Source: Francisella adeliensis
GTDB taxonomy: Bacteria; Pseudomonadota; Gammaproteobacteria; Francisellales; Francisellaceae
DNA length: 64,000 bases
Direction of reading: 5' to 3'
Assembly (NCBI RefSeq): GCF_003290445.1
Contig: NZ_CP021781.1
Coordinates: 682,001 to 746,000 of the forward strand
Shown here: piece by piece, positions 39,040 through 48,318 of the stretch
Position numbering within the stretch: position 1 is the stretch's first letter
Layout: every line of letters begins with the position of its first letter
Made by a program: the position numbers and the translations under genes
Notes under the pieces: generated by a model
Database searches by the model: none
The model's input: only the letters and a program-made list of their open reading frames with translations
What the model was told of the DNA's origin: nothing

Positions 39040-40326
39040 CTAAAAATTAAAGGATAAGTTTGCACTATATGAAAAATCATAGAGAAGAGACACAAATATT
39101 AACGATGAAAATATCATGAATAACAAGGTAGTTGTGAAGATTTCATTTTTACCACCAGCTAATATTTTTCCTAGTGAGAAATAAATTGGAGTTATGAAAA
39201 TATTTAAGATAAGCCCTAAAACTGTTGCAAAGATAATCATAATATTACTTATAAGCTCATTTATAGTAAGGATTGATATTACCAAAATTGCTACTCTTAT
39301 AGCTTCTATATATAGCATAGTCTTCATAAGACTAGAATTTGTTATAGACTCTACTTTTAGTGTTATAATTTTAAACCTCCAACCTACATAGATACATAAA
39401 CATAATATATAAGTTAGAAGTAAAAATAAGAAGGTGCTAATTGGTGAGTTTAAGTAGTCTGGATCAATTCCAGTTTCATATCTTAAAAAGCTTAAGAACA
39501 GGAATTTATTAACAATTAGTAGAATTAAGCTAAAATATACATATTTAAGCAATATTGAACCATTTTCTTTATTATTTACACGGGTTAAAACATGTAATAT
39601 AATGAGGCAAATAGGTAAAATTAGAAGATTTATTATACTAAATAACCCTATGTGAATCATTAGGTAAAAAAGAGTCAATGCAAACGTTAAATATATAACA
39701 AATACCCCATAAAAGCTTATTTCTATTCTTTCAGTTTGGCTAGTTAAAGAAGTGTTTAGTTTATAACTATTTTTTAAAAAGAACATTAACAATGAAATAG
39801 TTAATAATAAATAAAATATTTTGAAATGAAAAAAACTATTAAAGAGAACAAACTTAAGTAAAATGCCAAACGCAATACCAAGTATGGCACTCGAATAAAC
39901 ACCTACAAACCCATATAATCGACGTAAATCAGTTTTAAGATAAAAAGAACTAAGGTTGAGAAGTAAGTTCACAATTACAATAGCTAGACCAACCCATAAA
40001 ACTGCAGAACTAAATAATTCGATATTTCTAATAAAGGATAGTAATAATGCCAGTACTATAAATTGAAGCCCATGGACTATGGATTTGGTTGAGCCAAGAA
40101 AATAATTGCTTATACAACCAAAAATACCAGCAAAGAAAATTACAAAGATTTGGTCATTACGGTTATAAAAAAAGTTAATATCGCCATGCTGGGTTTGTAA
40201 TGCTATAAATGGAGCAACACTCATACAAATACAAAAAGTAATTATTGCGATAATATGTAAGCCTTGAGGCTGTTTAAAATCTATATTAGCTTTTGATATT
40301 TTTTTTGAGATTAATCTTTTCATCAT
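39040..40326 (-). CDS. Polytopic membrane protein, possibly a diverged MFS/POT transporter
   Basis: A 428-residue protein with eleven or twelve hydrophobic segments and almost no charged loops. The start, KQPQGLHIIAIITF, faintly resembles the opening of proton-dependent oligopeptide transporters (xPKGxxxL), but the E-x-x-E-R motif of that family is absent. An active peptide transporter is therefore doubtful. It begins two bases after DUF1841 and forms the last gene of the grxB-rnfB-nth-DUF1841 operon. Function unknown. Confidence 0.55.
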   Translation of the reverse strand: MMKRLISKKISKANIDFKQPQGLHIIAIITFCICMSVAPFIALQTQHGDINFFYNRNDQIFVIFFAGIFGCISNYFLGSTKSIVHGLQFIVLALLLSFIRNIELFSSAVLWVGLAIVIVNLLLNLSSFYLKTDLRRLYGFVGVYSSAILGIAFGILLKFVLFNSFFHFKIFYLLLTISLLMFFLKNSYKLNTSLTSQTERIEISFYGVFVIYLTFALTLFYLMIHIGLFSIINLLILPICLIILHVLTRVNNKENGSILLKYVYFSLILLIVNKFLFLSFLRYETGIDPDYLNSPISTFLFLLLTYILCLCIYVGWRFKIITLKVESITNSSLMKTMLYIEAIRVAILVISILTINELISNIMIIFATVLGLILNIFITPIYFSLGKILAGGKNEIFTTTLLFMIFSSLIFVSLLYDFSYSANLSFNF

Positions 40327-40328
40327 AT

Positions 40329-40760
40329 TTACTTAGTAATTAATCCTTGTAAATTTGCTAAATATTTTGATTCATCAGGAGCGCAGTTATATTTTTGTGA
40401 ACTCCACATTTCTTCAGCTAGATAGTCTATCATAGTGTGATGAACCTTATGCTCATCATGGTTGTATTTTACCAGTAAATCTTTATAAATCTGATTAATA
40501 CCAGCAGGGCGATTTGTTTGCACTTGTTCAATAATAGCAAGGTGTAAGCTTATATGCAAAAAAGGATTAACTTGTCCCATATCTGGCAAGTAGTCAGTGT
40601 CAATATTTTGCATAGTAAATTGATTATGGTACTCAGGGTGTAACTCTATAATTCTAGCAATTTGTTCTTCTATGGCTGTTAGTGGTTGTTTAGCTACAAA
40701 TTTTTGCCAGCTTGATATCATCATACCTCGCAATTCAACTCTATCATTAGAAAATATCAT
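40329..40760 (-). CDS. DUF1841 family protein
   Basis: A 143-residue soluble protein matching the DUF1841 pattern: FSNDRVELRGMMISSW at the start, PFLHISLHLAIIEQVQTNRP in the middle, and a histidine-rich HKVHHTMIDYL segment followed by a W-containing end. Function unknown. The family is commonly found next to nth, as here, where it overlaps nth by four bases (ATGA). Confidence 0.85.
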   Translation of the reverse strand: MIFSNDRVELRGMMISSWQKFVAKQPLTAIEEQIARIIELHPEYHNQFTMQNIDTDYLPDMGQVNPFLHISLHLAIIEQVQTNRPAGINQIYKDLLVKYNHDEHKVHHTMIDYLAEEMWSSQKYNCAPDESKYLANLQGLITK

Positions 40761-41395
40761 ATATATTTTTCCTTATCTTTAAATTCACAGTAGTCATATA
40801 TAATACAGTTACGGCATTTTGGGCGTTGAGCAGTGCAAATATATCTACCATGAAGGATTATCCAATGATGAGCGTCTTGTAAAAACTCTTTAGGAATTAC
40901 ACGCATTAATTTTTTCTCAACTTCATTAACAGTCTTTCCTTTAGCTAAAGGTATACGATTTGCAAGCCTAAAAATATGTGTGTCAACAGCCATAACAGGT
41001 TTACCAAAAGCAGTATTTAAAACTACATTTGCTGTTTTACGACCAACACCGGCTAGAGATATTAGACTATCAAAATCATCAGGAACAGTACTATCAAACT
41101 TTTCTATCAAGTCTTTGCTAGTTTTGATTACATTTTTGGCTTTTGTCTTATATAGTCCAATAGATTTTATATATGTAGCTAATTTTTGTTCACCAAGTGC
41201 AAGTATTTGTTCTGGAGTGTTTGCCTTTTTATATAAAACCTCAGTAGCTTTATTTACAGAAACATCAGTCGCTTGAGCAGATAGTATCACGGCAATTAAA
41301 AGTTCAAAAGTAGAGTTAAACTCTAGCTCTGTTGTTGGTTTTGGATCATTTTCACGCCAAATCTCAAATATTTTAGTGCGTTTTTCTTTATTCAT
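40757..41395 (-). CDS. nth: Endonuclease III
   Basis: DNA glycosylase/AP lyase that removes oxidised pyrimidines. It has the helix-hairpin-helix LAGVGRKTANVVL with the catalytic Lys, the Asp in AVDTHIFRLANR, and the C-terminal 4Fe-4S loop C-x6-C-x2-C-x5-C (CTAQRPKCRNCIIYDYC). The length of 212 residues is normal. It overlaps rnfB by eight bases and DUF1841 by four, so translation is coupled. Confidence 0.96.
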   Translation of the reverse strand: MNKEKRTKIFEIWRENDPKPTTELEFNSTFELLIAVILSAQATDVSVNKATEVLYKKANTPEQILALGEQKLATYIKSIGLYKTKAKNVIKTSKDLIEKFDSTVPDDFDSLISLAGVGRKTANVVLNTAFGKPVMAVDTHIFRLANRIPLAKGKTVNEVEKKLMRVIPKEFLQDAHHWIILHGRYICTAQRPKCRNCIIYDYCEFKDKEKYI

Positions 41396-42017
41396 TGCGA
41401 GTAGTAGCTTTTTTCTTGTTTTTATACCTAGCTAATGATGCTGCTATATAAGCCTTTTTATCCATATCTTTAGCTCTTGCTATATTTGTATAAGCTTGGC
41501 GTTTCTGCTCTTTGTTTCGTTGTTCTTTTTCTTTGTGATAATCATACCTGTTACGATAATGATTTTTCTGATCTTCGTATTCGTTATCGGTTAAATTTTC
41601 TGGTTGTCTTTCAGTTGCAATATCAACTAATGAAATACAATCCATCGGGCAAGGCTCTATGCACAGCTCACATCCTGTACACTCACTTTCAATAACTGTA
41701 TGCATAAGCTTTTTAGAACCAACTATTGCATCTACAGGGCAGGCTAAAAGGCATTTTTCGCAACCAATACACATTGACTCATCAACAACTGCACTAGCAC
41801 GAGTCTTATGCTCACCTAGCGTGCTATCAAGAGGGAGTTCAGGTTTGTTTAAAAGTTGTGATAATTCTTTTAATGTCTTTTCACCGCCAGTTATACATTT
41901 GTTATGTGATTCACCATTTGTGATAGCTTTAGCATAGCTATAGCAGTCATCGTAAGTACATTTTTGGCACTGAGTTTGAGGTAGTATTTTATCTATTGAT
42001 TCTATGGATATTATCAT
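41388..42017 (-). CDS. rnfB: RnfB-like iron-sulphur protein lacking a membrane anchor
   Basis: A 209-residue protein with three cluster regions: the N-terminal four-Cys domain QCQKCTYDDC...C, then two ferredoxin motifs CIGCEKCLLACP and CTGCELCIEPCP. A basic helical tail follows. RnfB normally feeds electrons into the membrane-bound Rnf/Rsx complex and begins with a membrane helix; here the protein starts directly at the cluster domain (MIISIESIDKILPQTQC). None of rnfA, C, D, G or E is in the window. The link to nth mirrors the end of the classical rnf-nth cluster. Electron partner unknown. Confidence 0.88.
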   Translation of the reverse strand: MIISIESIDKILPQTQCQKCTYDDCYSYAKAITNGESHNKCITGGEKTLKELSQLLNKPELPLDSTLGEHKTRASAVVDESMCIGCEKCLLACPVDAIVGSKKLMHTVIESECTGCELCIEPCPMDCISLVDIATERQPENLTDNEYEDQKNHYRNRYDYHKEKEQRNKEQKRQAYTNIARAKDMDKKAYIAASLARYKNKKKATTRNE

Positions 42018-42018
42018 C

Positions 42019-42663
42019 TTAGTATAGTTCTATGTTTGTTTTACTTTCAATATTTTGTATGTATTTAGCTATGTTTTCAGGAAATTCAATCATTCCTTTT
42101 GCCATCGTTAGTATAAAAAATGTCGGAAAAATATTTATATCATCCCAAGAAAAATTATCTCCATTAATAAAGGGCGTGTTTATAAAAGGGTCAATTTCTT
42201 TAAGTATTTTATTTATAGCTAGTACAGCATCATACGGAGGATTTTTGAGTAATGCATCCATATCTCCAATATATTGAGATTTTTTAGATATAAAATATTC
42301 TCTAGCACTTTGGGTAGGAAAATCACACTCATTTGCAGGATGATAAGGGACCCTAGGATATACTACTCGACGGTAATGCTCTGGTAATAATGCTAAGTTT
42401 TCTTTTACTGAATTATCAATGTTTGAGTTCTCAATGTTAAAATCTTTAAGTTTTGCAATATATTTGCAAATATTATCACTTTCTTTTATAAAGCTACCAT
42501 CATTAAGCTCAATAAATGGAACTTGTTTTGAGCCTATTTTATCTATATGAGATTTTTCATCATCATTAGCTAGAAAGACTAACTCATAACTTAGACTACT
42601 TAAATCTGCAACAAGTCTAACTTTAATGCAATAAGGACAGTGATGGTATACATAAAGCTTCAT
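42019..42663 (-). CDS. grxB: Glutaredoxin 2
   Basis: A 214-residue GST-fold glutaredoxin: thioredoxin-like N terminus with the active site CPYCIK at 9-14, VPFIELNDGSFIKESDNI for glutathione contact, and an all-helical C-terminal domain. E. coli Grx2 has the same length and layout. It reduces disulphides and glutathionylated proteins with GSH. It is the first gene of a compact operon; rnfB follows after one base. Confidence 0.93.
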   Translation of the reverse strand: MKLYVYHHCPYCIKVRLVADLSSLSYELVFLANDDEKSHIDKIGSKQVPFIELNDGSFIKESDNICKYIAKLKDFNIENSNIDNSVKENLALLPEHYRRVVYPRVPYHPANECDFPTQSAREYFISKKSQYIGDMDALLKNPPYDAVLAINKILKEIDPFINTPFINGDNFSWDDINIFPTFFILTMAKGMIEFPENIAKYIQNIESKTNIELY

Positions 42664-42695
42664 GTTTTAAATCTGCTAAATAATTCTTGAGAAGT

Positions 42696-42701
42696 ATTAT
42701 A
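42696..42701 (-). promoter_or_regulatory. -10 box of the grxB operon
   Basis: TATAAT on the minus strand, 33 bases upstream of the grxB ATG, with no strong -35. Confidence 0.4.
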
Positions 42702-42771
42702 ACAATTATGCTAGAAGTAGAGTAGCCTTAACAATGTTTTGAGTGATATTTATTAATACTGCAAAACATGG

Positions 42772-42788
42772 ACTATTAGTTTAATAGT
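42772..42788 (-). terminator. Hairpin downstream of ferritin
   Basis: ACTATTA / TAATAGT, seven perfect pairs with a three-base loop, 66 bases past the ferritin stop codon. A second pair of arms, TGTTTTG and CAAAACA, lies just beyond. No T-run follows, so intrinsic termination is uncertain. This 190-base gap holds no other gene that I can see. Confidence 0.35.
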
Positions 42789-42853
42789 AAGTGCAGTTAG
42801 CATTAAATATAAGTATTGAAATAAGTTTTTTGAAAATATAGATAGATGTGAAA

Positions 42854-43354
42854 CTATAAAGTTCCAGGAGAGAAAGATCTTTTAGCAGCTTCTTGATCTA
42901 GTAAGTATAAACCACTATCTTTCACTAATTTTATTTTATTAATCATGTCACAGACTGTAGCTTCCTCTTCAACTTGCTCATCTATAAACCATTGTAAAAA
43001 GCTTTTAGTTGCATGCTCTTTCTCATCTAAAGCAATATCCATTAGGTGATAAAGTTTTGATGTTATATCTTCCTCATGTCTTAATGTTTCTTCGAAAACT
43101 TCAAGTAGCGAGTTAAAATGATTTTGAGGAGCAGCAGTTGCTTGAACTTCAATGCGACCATTTTTATCATTGATAAATTTCATGACTTTCTTAGCATGAA
43201 ATAACTCTTCCTCATATTGAGCCATAAACCAGTTTGTAAATCCACCAAGACCTAAGTCCTCAGTGTATCCAGCCATTGCAAGATAGATATTTGCTGACTC
43301 TAATTCATAGTTAAACTGATCATTAAGTGCTTTTAAAAGTTTTTGTGATAGCAT
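42854..43354 (-). CDS. ftnA: Ferritin (FtnA type)
   Basis: Iron-storage protein of the non-haem ferritin family, assembling into 24-mers and oxidising Fe(II). The first helix has ELESANIYLAMA, the second AQYEEELFHAKKVMKF with the di-iron Glu and His residues, and the fourth carries DEQVEEEATVCDMI. The length of 166 residues matches E. coli FtnA. An AAAGGAAT ribosome binding site precedes the ATG. It lies 33 bases downstream of the acyltransferase gene. Confidence 0.95.
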   Translation of the reverse strand: MLSQKLLKALNDQFNYELESANIYLAMAGYTEDLGLGGFTNWFMAQYEEELFHAKKVMKFINDKNGRIEVQATAAPQNHFNSLLEVFEETLRHEEDITSKLYHLMDIALDEKEHATKSFLQWFIDEQVEEEATVCDMINKIKLVKDSGLYLLDQEAAKRSFSPGTL

Positions 43355-43387
43355 TTTTATTCCTTTTTTGTAATGTTCAAGGTAAGT

Positions 43388-45346
43388 TTAAATGTTTTTT
43401 AGTGGGTTTCCAAATTTTTTTAAGTATTCTTTTCCTAGTAACTCAGATCCAATATAGTTAAGGTGATTTGAGTCAGCATATATCGGTGTGTTATCTATTT
43501 CAGTATTACAGTATTTATCGTTGCATAGTGCTTTTTTAGGATCTATAACTATCAGCTGGGGATAATCTTTCTTAATTTTACCCACCAAACTTATAAAAGA
43601 TTGTTGTTGCTGAGATACATAGTTAACATCAAGTTGACAAGCATTTTCTTTGAAAAGAAATGGTAAGCTTTGTTTTTCTAATGAGCAAAGATTATTCATG
43701 CTAGGGGAAAGTATAGGAGTATCTAGTATTAGTATTGGTATTGAGCCATTATCTATAATTAGTTTTACAGACTGTTTTAATGAATTTATATAATCAGAAT
43801 AAATGTCTTTAGACCATTCTCCAGATAATACAACGTATTTATATTTTTTTGATTTTATCAGGTTCTTTATAGCATTATTTCTATCAGGGGCGGATACGCC
43901 CTCAATAATATTAGCTAAGTTGTAAAGAAAAGGAGTCGTTTTTTGAGTCACAACAAAGGCTTTTTGATTAACATTTTTCAACCATATTTGAAGCATTGGT
44001 ACTTCAGATCTTGCATGTGAATCACCTATAATTAGATAATTAGTCTGTTTAGAATCAGCATCACCAAAAGTACAATACTTAGGGTTAGGTAGTTGTTTTG
44101 AGTACAGTTCAGTAGATTGTCTCATCAAAAAACATTTATTGTTATCAATGCTGTCAAACTTATATGAATAAGTTAGTGTATTTTGATTTGTTTTTGGTTG
44201 ATTAAAACCAATATTAAGATACTTTGCTGACAAACAAAATGCAGCAAAAAATATAATTGGAAGTATCCATAAAAATAACACACTTTTGGAGAAATTAAAC
44301 TTGTACTTATATCTAAAAGGTTTCTCTACAAACAAGTAGGATAATGTTGCAATAAGTATGCTAATAACGAGTATAGCAAAACAAACTAGAGATGTTTTAT
44401 CTATGCTTAGGTAGTTAACAAAAGCTATGATTGGCCAGTGCCATAAATACAGAGAATAAGATATAAGACCTATAGCTACAAAAGGCTTAAAAGATAGTAA
44501 CCTATTGCAAAAAGGTTTAACCTCGCCACTGCCACTATATATAAATAAACTAGCACCTAAGCAAGCAACTATTGTCCAGTAACTAGGGAAAGGTACTTCC
44601 ACAAAGTATACCGGAGTGATTAAACAAATAGCGGCAATTACAGATAGAGTGTTTAGTAAAGTTTTGTTTGAGCTATAGGCTTTATATTTAACTAGTATTA
44701 TCGATAATATACATCCGAAAAGTAATTCAAATGCTCTATGGAGAGGGAAATAGTACCATCTTTGAGAATTTAAAATATAGATGTTTGAGTTTACTGATAA
44801 GAAAAATAATATAGAAATTGTAAATAGTATCGTTGAGATAGTAAGTAGAGATTTTCTGCCAGAAATCTTAGCCTTATACATAACTGCTAAAATCACTGGC
44901 CATACGATGTAGAATTGTTCTTCAACACCTAATGACCAGGTATGTAAGAGAGGTATAGTTGCTGAATCAGCTCCAAAATAGCCAAAATCAAGCTTAATAA
45001 AGAAGAAAAGATTAGAAAATGATGCAATTGCACTAGTAGCTGATTCTGAATAGTTAACTAGGTCTTGAGGCAGAAGTATTAACCATGCAAAAAAAGTTGA
45101 GAATAACAATACAACTATTAATGCAGGTAGTATTCTCCTTATTCTTCTTAAATAGAAGTTTTTGATAGAAAACATTTGATTTTCTAAATCTCTAATAACA
45201 ATAGTTGTTATTAAATAACCAGAAATTACAAAAAATATATCGACACCTAAAAAGCCAGATTTTACCCAGCTGATATTAAGATGAAATAAAACTACTGAAA
45301 TAACAGCAAAAGCCCTTAATCCATCTATATCTTTTCTATACTGCAT
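43388..45346 (-). CDS. Acyltransferase 3 with C-terminal SGNH domain (OafA type)
   Basis: A 652-residue inner-membrane enzyme. The first 350 residues form the ten-helix acyltransferase-3 domain, with VISGYLIT, RRIRRILPAL, HTWSLGVEEQFYIVWP and LYLWHWPI. The C-terminal soluble domain is SGNH-like: IGDSHARS for the nucleophile block and DSNHLN for the Asp/His block. Such proteins O-acetylate lipopolysaccharide, peptidoglycan or other glycans in the periplasm. The target here is unknown; O-antigen or lipid A sugar modification would fit the other glycosyltransferases in the window. Confidence 0.93.
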   Translation of the reverse strand: MQYRKDIDGLRAFAVISVVLFHLNISWVKSGFLGVDIFFVISGYLITTIVIRDLENQMFSIKNFYLRRIRRILPALIVVLLFSTFFAWLILLPQDLVNYSESATSAIASFSNLFFFIKLDFGYFGADSATIPLLHTWSLGVEEQFYIVWPVILAVMYKAKISGRKSLLTISTILFTISILFFLSVNSNIYILNSQRWYYFPLHRAFELLFGCILSIILVKYKAYSSNKTLLNTLSVIAAICLITPVYFVEVPFPSYWTIVACLGASLFIYSGSGEVKPFCNRLLSFKPFVAIGLISYSLYLWHWPIIAFVNYLSIDKTSLVCFAILVISILIATLSYLFVEKPFRYKYKFNFSKSVLFLWILPIIFFAAFCLSAKYLNIGFNQPKTNQNTLTYSYKFDSIDNNKCFLMRQSTELYSKQLPNPKYCTFGDADSKQTNYLIIGDSHARSEVPMLQIWLKNVNQKAFVVTQKTTPFLYNLANIIEGVSAPDRNNAIKNLIKSKKYKYVVLSGEWSKDIYSDYINSLKQSVKLIIDNGSIPILILDTPILSPSMNNLCSLEKQSLPFLFKENACQLDVNYVSQQQQSFISLVGKIKKDYPQLIVIDPKKALCNDKYCNTEIDNTPIYADSNHLNYIGSELLGKEYLKKFGNPLKNI

Positions 45347-45553
45347 TAATTATAAAATATTATGAAAATATAATAGGTTAGATAATACATTCTTTTCCTA
45401 TTGATTTAAACTTTTTGAAAGTGCTATGTTTACTCAAAACTATAAATTTTAATAAAAGTAACTAATAAACAAGATATAAACGGATACAAATATTGCATTT
45501 ACTAGTAGGCTTTGGTAGATTAACACTTATAATTTTCTATAGTTTTATTTCCT

Positions 45554-45910
45554 ATGAAAAAACCACATTCTGAACACAAGAAAAGATACCATAATAACAA
45601 TAATAGTCGTTTTAAAGGTAAGCCGGTTGTTGACTATACAAGTGAGTTTGATAACAAAAAGTTGCAAACTCAATCAGGTGATGTAATTGAACTTTTTAAA
45701 ATGATTCAAGCAGTTAGGTATGATAGAACTAGCTTTCAAGAACTATATAATGAGTCTAGGCAAAAGCTTAATAATGACCGTATGAACCTTGAATCAGAAG
45801 TCATAAAATTAAAAAAACACTATAATGCTAGAATAACTGCTTTGCAGGAAGAATATAATTCTGTAAAATCAAACAATAAGTTAGAGTTAGCCCGACTTAG
45901 AGAAGGCTAA
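45554..45910 (+). CDS. Small coiled-coil protein of unknown function
   Basis: A 118-residue hydrophilic protein. The first 45 residues are basic and rich in His, Asn and Lys (nucleic-acid binding is conceivable). Residues 60-115 form a predicted long coiled coil (heptads around LESEVIKLKKHY and ITALQEEYNSV). No signal peptide or known domain. It sits directly upstream of the RNase P RNA gene, with only a few bases between. Confidence 0.65.
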   Translation: MKKPHSEHKKRYHNNNNSRFKGKPVVDYTSEFDNKKLQTQSGDVIELFKMIQAVRYDRTSFQELYNESRQKLNNDRMNLESEVIKLKKHYNARITALQEEYNSVKSNNKLELARLREG

Positions 45911-45915
45911 AACTT

Positions 45916-46264
45916 ATAAAGTTGGTCGGGCAGTCGCGCTTATCTATTTGTTTAGAGAGTGAGGAAAGTCCGGGCTTTATAGAGCAAGATGCCAGATAAC
46001 ATCTGGGGGGCGTGAGCCTACGGAAAGTGCAGCAGAAAATATACCGCTTTGCATAGCAGAGTAAGGGTGAAAAGGTGTGGTAAGAGCGCACCGCATTGGT
46101 GGTAACATTCAATGGCATTGTAAACCCCATCTAAAGCAAGACCAAATAGCGTCACTATAGTACTGCTCGTACTGTGGCAGGGTAGGTTGCTTGAGTATGT
46201 TAGTGATAACATACCTAGATAAATGACTGTTTATTACAGAACCCGGCTTATAGACCAACTTTAT
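45916..46264 (+). ncRNA. rnpB: RNase P RNA, type A
   Basis: Catalytic RNA of RNase P, which trims the 5' leader of tRNA precursors. The ends pair as helix P1: ATAAAGTTGGTC at 45916 and GACCAACTTTAT at 46253. Conserved regions are visible: GAGGAAAGTCCGGGC at about 45959, a GGGTGAAAAGGTG core near 46067, AAACCCCATC, and ACAGAACCCGGCTTA near 46236. The size of about 350 bases is usual for bacterial type A. A T-rich stretch follows P1 (46265-46272) and could help terminate. relA starts 22 bases after it. Confidence 0.95.
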
Positions 46265-46286
46265 ATTTTTTACTTAGTGAGTATTT

Positions 46287-48218
46287 ATGCAAGTTATTGA
46301 TTCAAAACTTTTAAATAGTAGTGGCCAAATAAAGGATGATTTGCTCATAGCTGAGTTAAGTGATTTCTATTCTGATGACAAGTTTGGAATTATAAATTCA
46401 GCATTAAATTTACTCAAAGATAAAAGTTCTGAAAGTATAAGACATCCAACAGGAATTAGTTCTTTTTTATACGCGATTGAAATGGCGTATATACTATTTA
46501 AAATTCGTGCTGATGAAGAGTCTGTTGCTGCAGGCATATTATATGAGCTATATAATTTTGCTGATATAACAGATGAAGAAATAGAAGCTTCTTGTGGTAA
46601 GACTGTGCTTCATATTTTACAAGGTACGCGTAAAATGTCTGCGATTAGAATGTATAGATCATCTTCTATATCATTAGAGCAGATAGATACCTTTAGAAAA
46701 ATGCTCTTAACAATTATTGAAGATGTACGGATAGTATTAGTAAAAATTGTAGATAAACTTTGCACCATAAGACACCTTAAGTCATTAAAAGCTGAAACAC
46801 AGCAAGTTATAGCTCGTGAAACGCTAGATATTTATGCGCCGTTGGCAAATAGATTAGGTTTAGGTAGTATCAAATGGGAACTAGAAGATAGAGCTTTTTT
46901 CTTTCTTGAAGCAGAAGAATATAAAAAAATAGCAAAAAGTCTAGGTGTGACCCGGGTACAACGAGAACAGTTTCTCATAGATGTTATTAAAGACTTAAAA
47001 ACAACCCTCAAAAAATATGATCTTCATGCTGGTGTGCAAGGTCGTGTTAAACATATTTATAGTATCTATAAAAAGCTCCGCAATAAAGGCTATAAGGACA
47101 TTGATGCACTTTTTGATATAACAGCTGTAAGAGTTATTACTAGTAATATTGATGAGTGTTATAAAGTTCTTGCTGAAGTAAACAATCTATACTCACCTGT
47201 ACATGAAGAGTTTACTGATTATATTGCAAACCCTAAACCAAATGGCTATAAATCAATACATACTGTTGTTAGAAAAAATGGTAAAAACCTAGAGATTCAG
47301 ATTAGAACTCATGAAATGCATGAGCAGTCAGAATTAGGTTTTGCCGCTCACTGGCGTTATAAAGAGGGTGTTAGGTTTGATGCTTCTTATGAGGCTCGTG
47401 TAGCTTGGCTTAGATCTCTTCTTGAATGGGAACAAGAGATCAATGAGGAAGAAAGCAATATTACAAAAGAATTAAATAATAGACTTTATGTATTTACTCC
47501 AGCAAATGAGTTAATTGATTTATCTGAAGGATCTACAGTTTTAGATTTTGCTTATTCTGTCCATACAATGGTTGGTCATAGAACTAAGGGAGCTAAGATA
47601 AATGGGAAAATAGTATCTTTAACAACAAAATTGGTTACAGGTGATAGGGTTGAGATTCTTACACAGAAAGAACCAAATCCAAGCAAAATGTGGGCATCTG
47701 AATCATTGGGGTATTTATCATCAGCTAAAAATCGTTCGCGTGTAACGAAGTGGTTTAATGAGCAGAATAAAGAAGATAATGTGATTCTTGGAAAGGAGAG
47801 GCTTCTTAAAGAGTTAAAGGGCTATGATGTTGAAGAGGTCAATTACCTTGAAGTTGCTCAAAAATTTAATTTTCAATCAGTTGAGAGTTTATTTGCAGCT
47901 ATTGAGAATGGTAATATTAGGCTTAAGAGTGCTGTTAATCATATAATTGATGTTTATACGGCAGAAGAGACCTTAAACAAGAAAAATCAGAACAAAAATG
48001 CAAACTCAAAGTCTAACGTTAAAAAGATTTTAGTTTCAGGTTTTGATGGTATGAAATATGAAATGGCAAAATGTTGTCAGCCAGAATACCCAGATGCTAT
48101 TGAGGGGTATATGAGTGTATCTAAAGGTGTAGTTATTCATACTACTAAGTGTCCTAACTTGGATCATTTAAAAGAAAAAAATGCTGAGAAGTTTATAGAG
48201 GTTAATTGGTTCAATTAG
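46287..48218 (+). CDS. relA: (p)ppGpp synthetase RelA lacking the ACT domain
   Basis: Stringent-response synthetase. The N-terminal hydrolase domain is degenerate: the HD pair is replaced (AAGILYELYNF where SpoT has LLHDVVED), so it should only make (p)ppGpp. Synthetase motifs are intact: RVKHIYSIYKK, ALFDITAVRVI, NPKPNGYKSIHTVV, and EIQIRTHEMHEQSELGFAAHW. TGS follows (YVFTPANELIDLSEG), then a helical part and the CCQP zinc-finger-like domain near residue 595. The protein ends there at 643 residues, about 100 short of E. coli RelA, with no ACT/RRM domain. Confidence 0.93.
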   Translation: MQVIDSKLLNSSGQIKDDLLIAELSDFYSDDKFGIINSALNLLKDKSSESIRHPTGISSFLYAIEMAYILFKIRADEESVAAGILYELYNFADITDEEIEASCGKTVLHILQGTRKMSAIRMYRSSSISLEQIDTFRKMLLTIIEDVRIVLVKIVDKLCTIRHLKSLKAETQQVIARETLDIYAPLANRLGLGSIKWELEDRAFFFLEAEEYKKIAKSLGVTRVQREQFLIDVIKDLKTTLKKYDLHAGVQGRVKHIYSIYKKLRNKGYKDIDALFDITAVRVITSNIDECYKVLAEVNNLYSPVHEEFTDYIANPKPNGYKSIHTVVRKNGKNLEIQIRTHEMHEQSELGFAAHWRYKEGVRFDASYEARVAWLRSLLEWEQEINEEESNITKELNNRLYVFTPANELIDLSEGSTVLDFAYSVHTMVGHRTKGAKINGKIVSLTTKLVTGDRVEILTQKEPNPSKMWASESLGYLSSAKNRSRVTKWFNEQNKEDNVILGKERLLKELKGYDVEEVNYLEVAQKFNFQSVESLFAAIENGNIRLKSAVNHIIDVYTAEETLNKKNQNKNANSKSNVKKILVSGFDGMKYEMAKCCQPEYPDAIEGYMSVSKGVVIHTTKCPNLDHLKEKNAEKFIEVNWFN

Positions 48219-48318
48219 AAGTAATGTTAATTCTAATATAAATCCATGATAAAAGGTTAATACGTATTGGTATAAAACATAAAAAGTTAATTGTTTGAAA
48301 CTGTCTAATAATAAGCTT

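Noticed and set aside
39040-40326. Firm call as an active peptide (POT) transporter
   Set aside because: Only the opening resembles the family; the key E-x-x-E-R motif is not found.
45897-46212. Two minus-strand open frames over the RNase P RNA gene
   Set aside because: The region is explained by rnpB; the frames have no supporting features.
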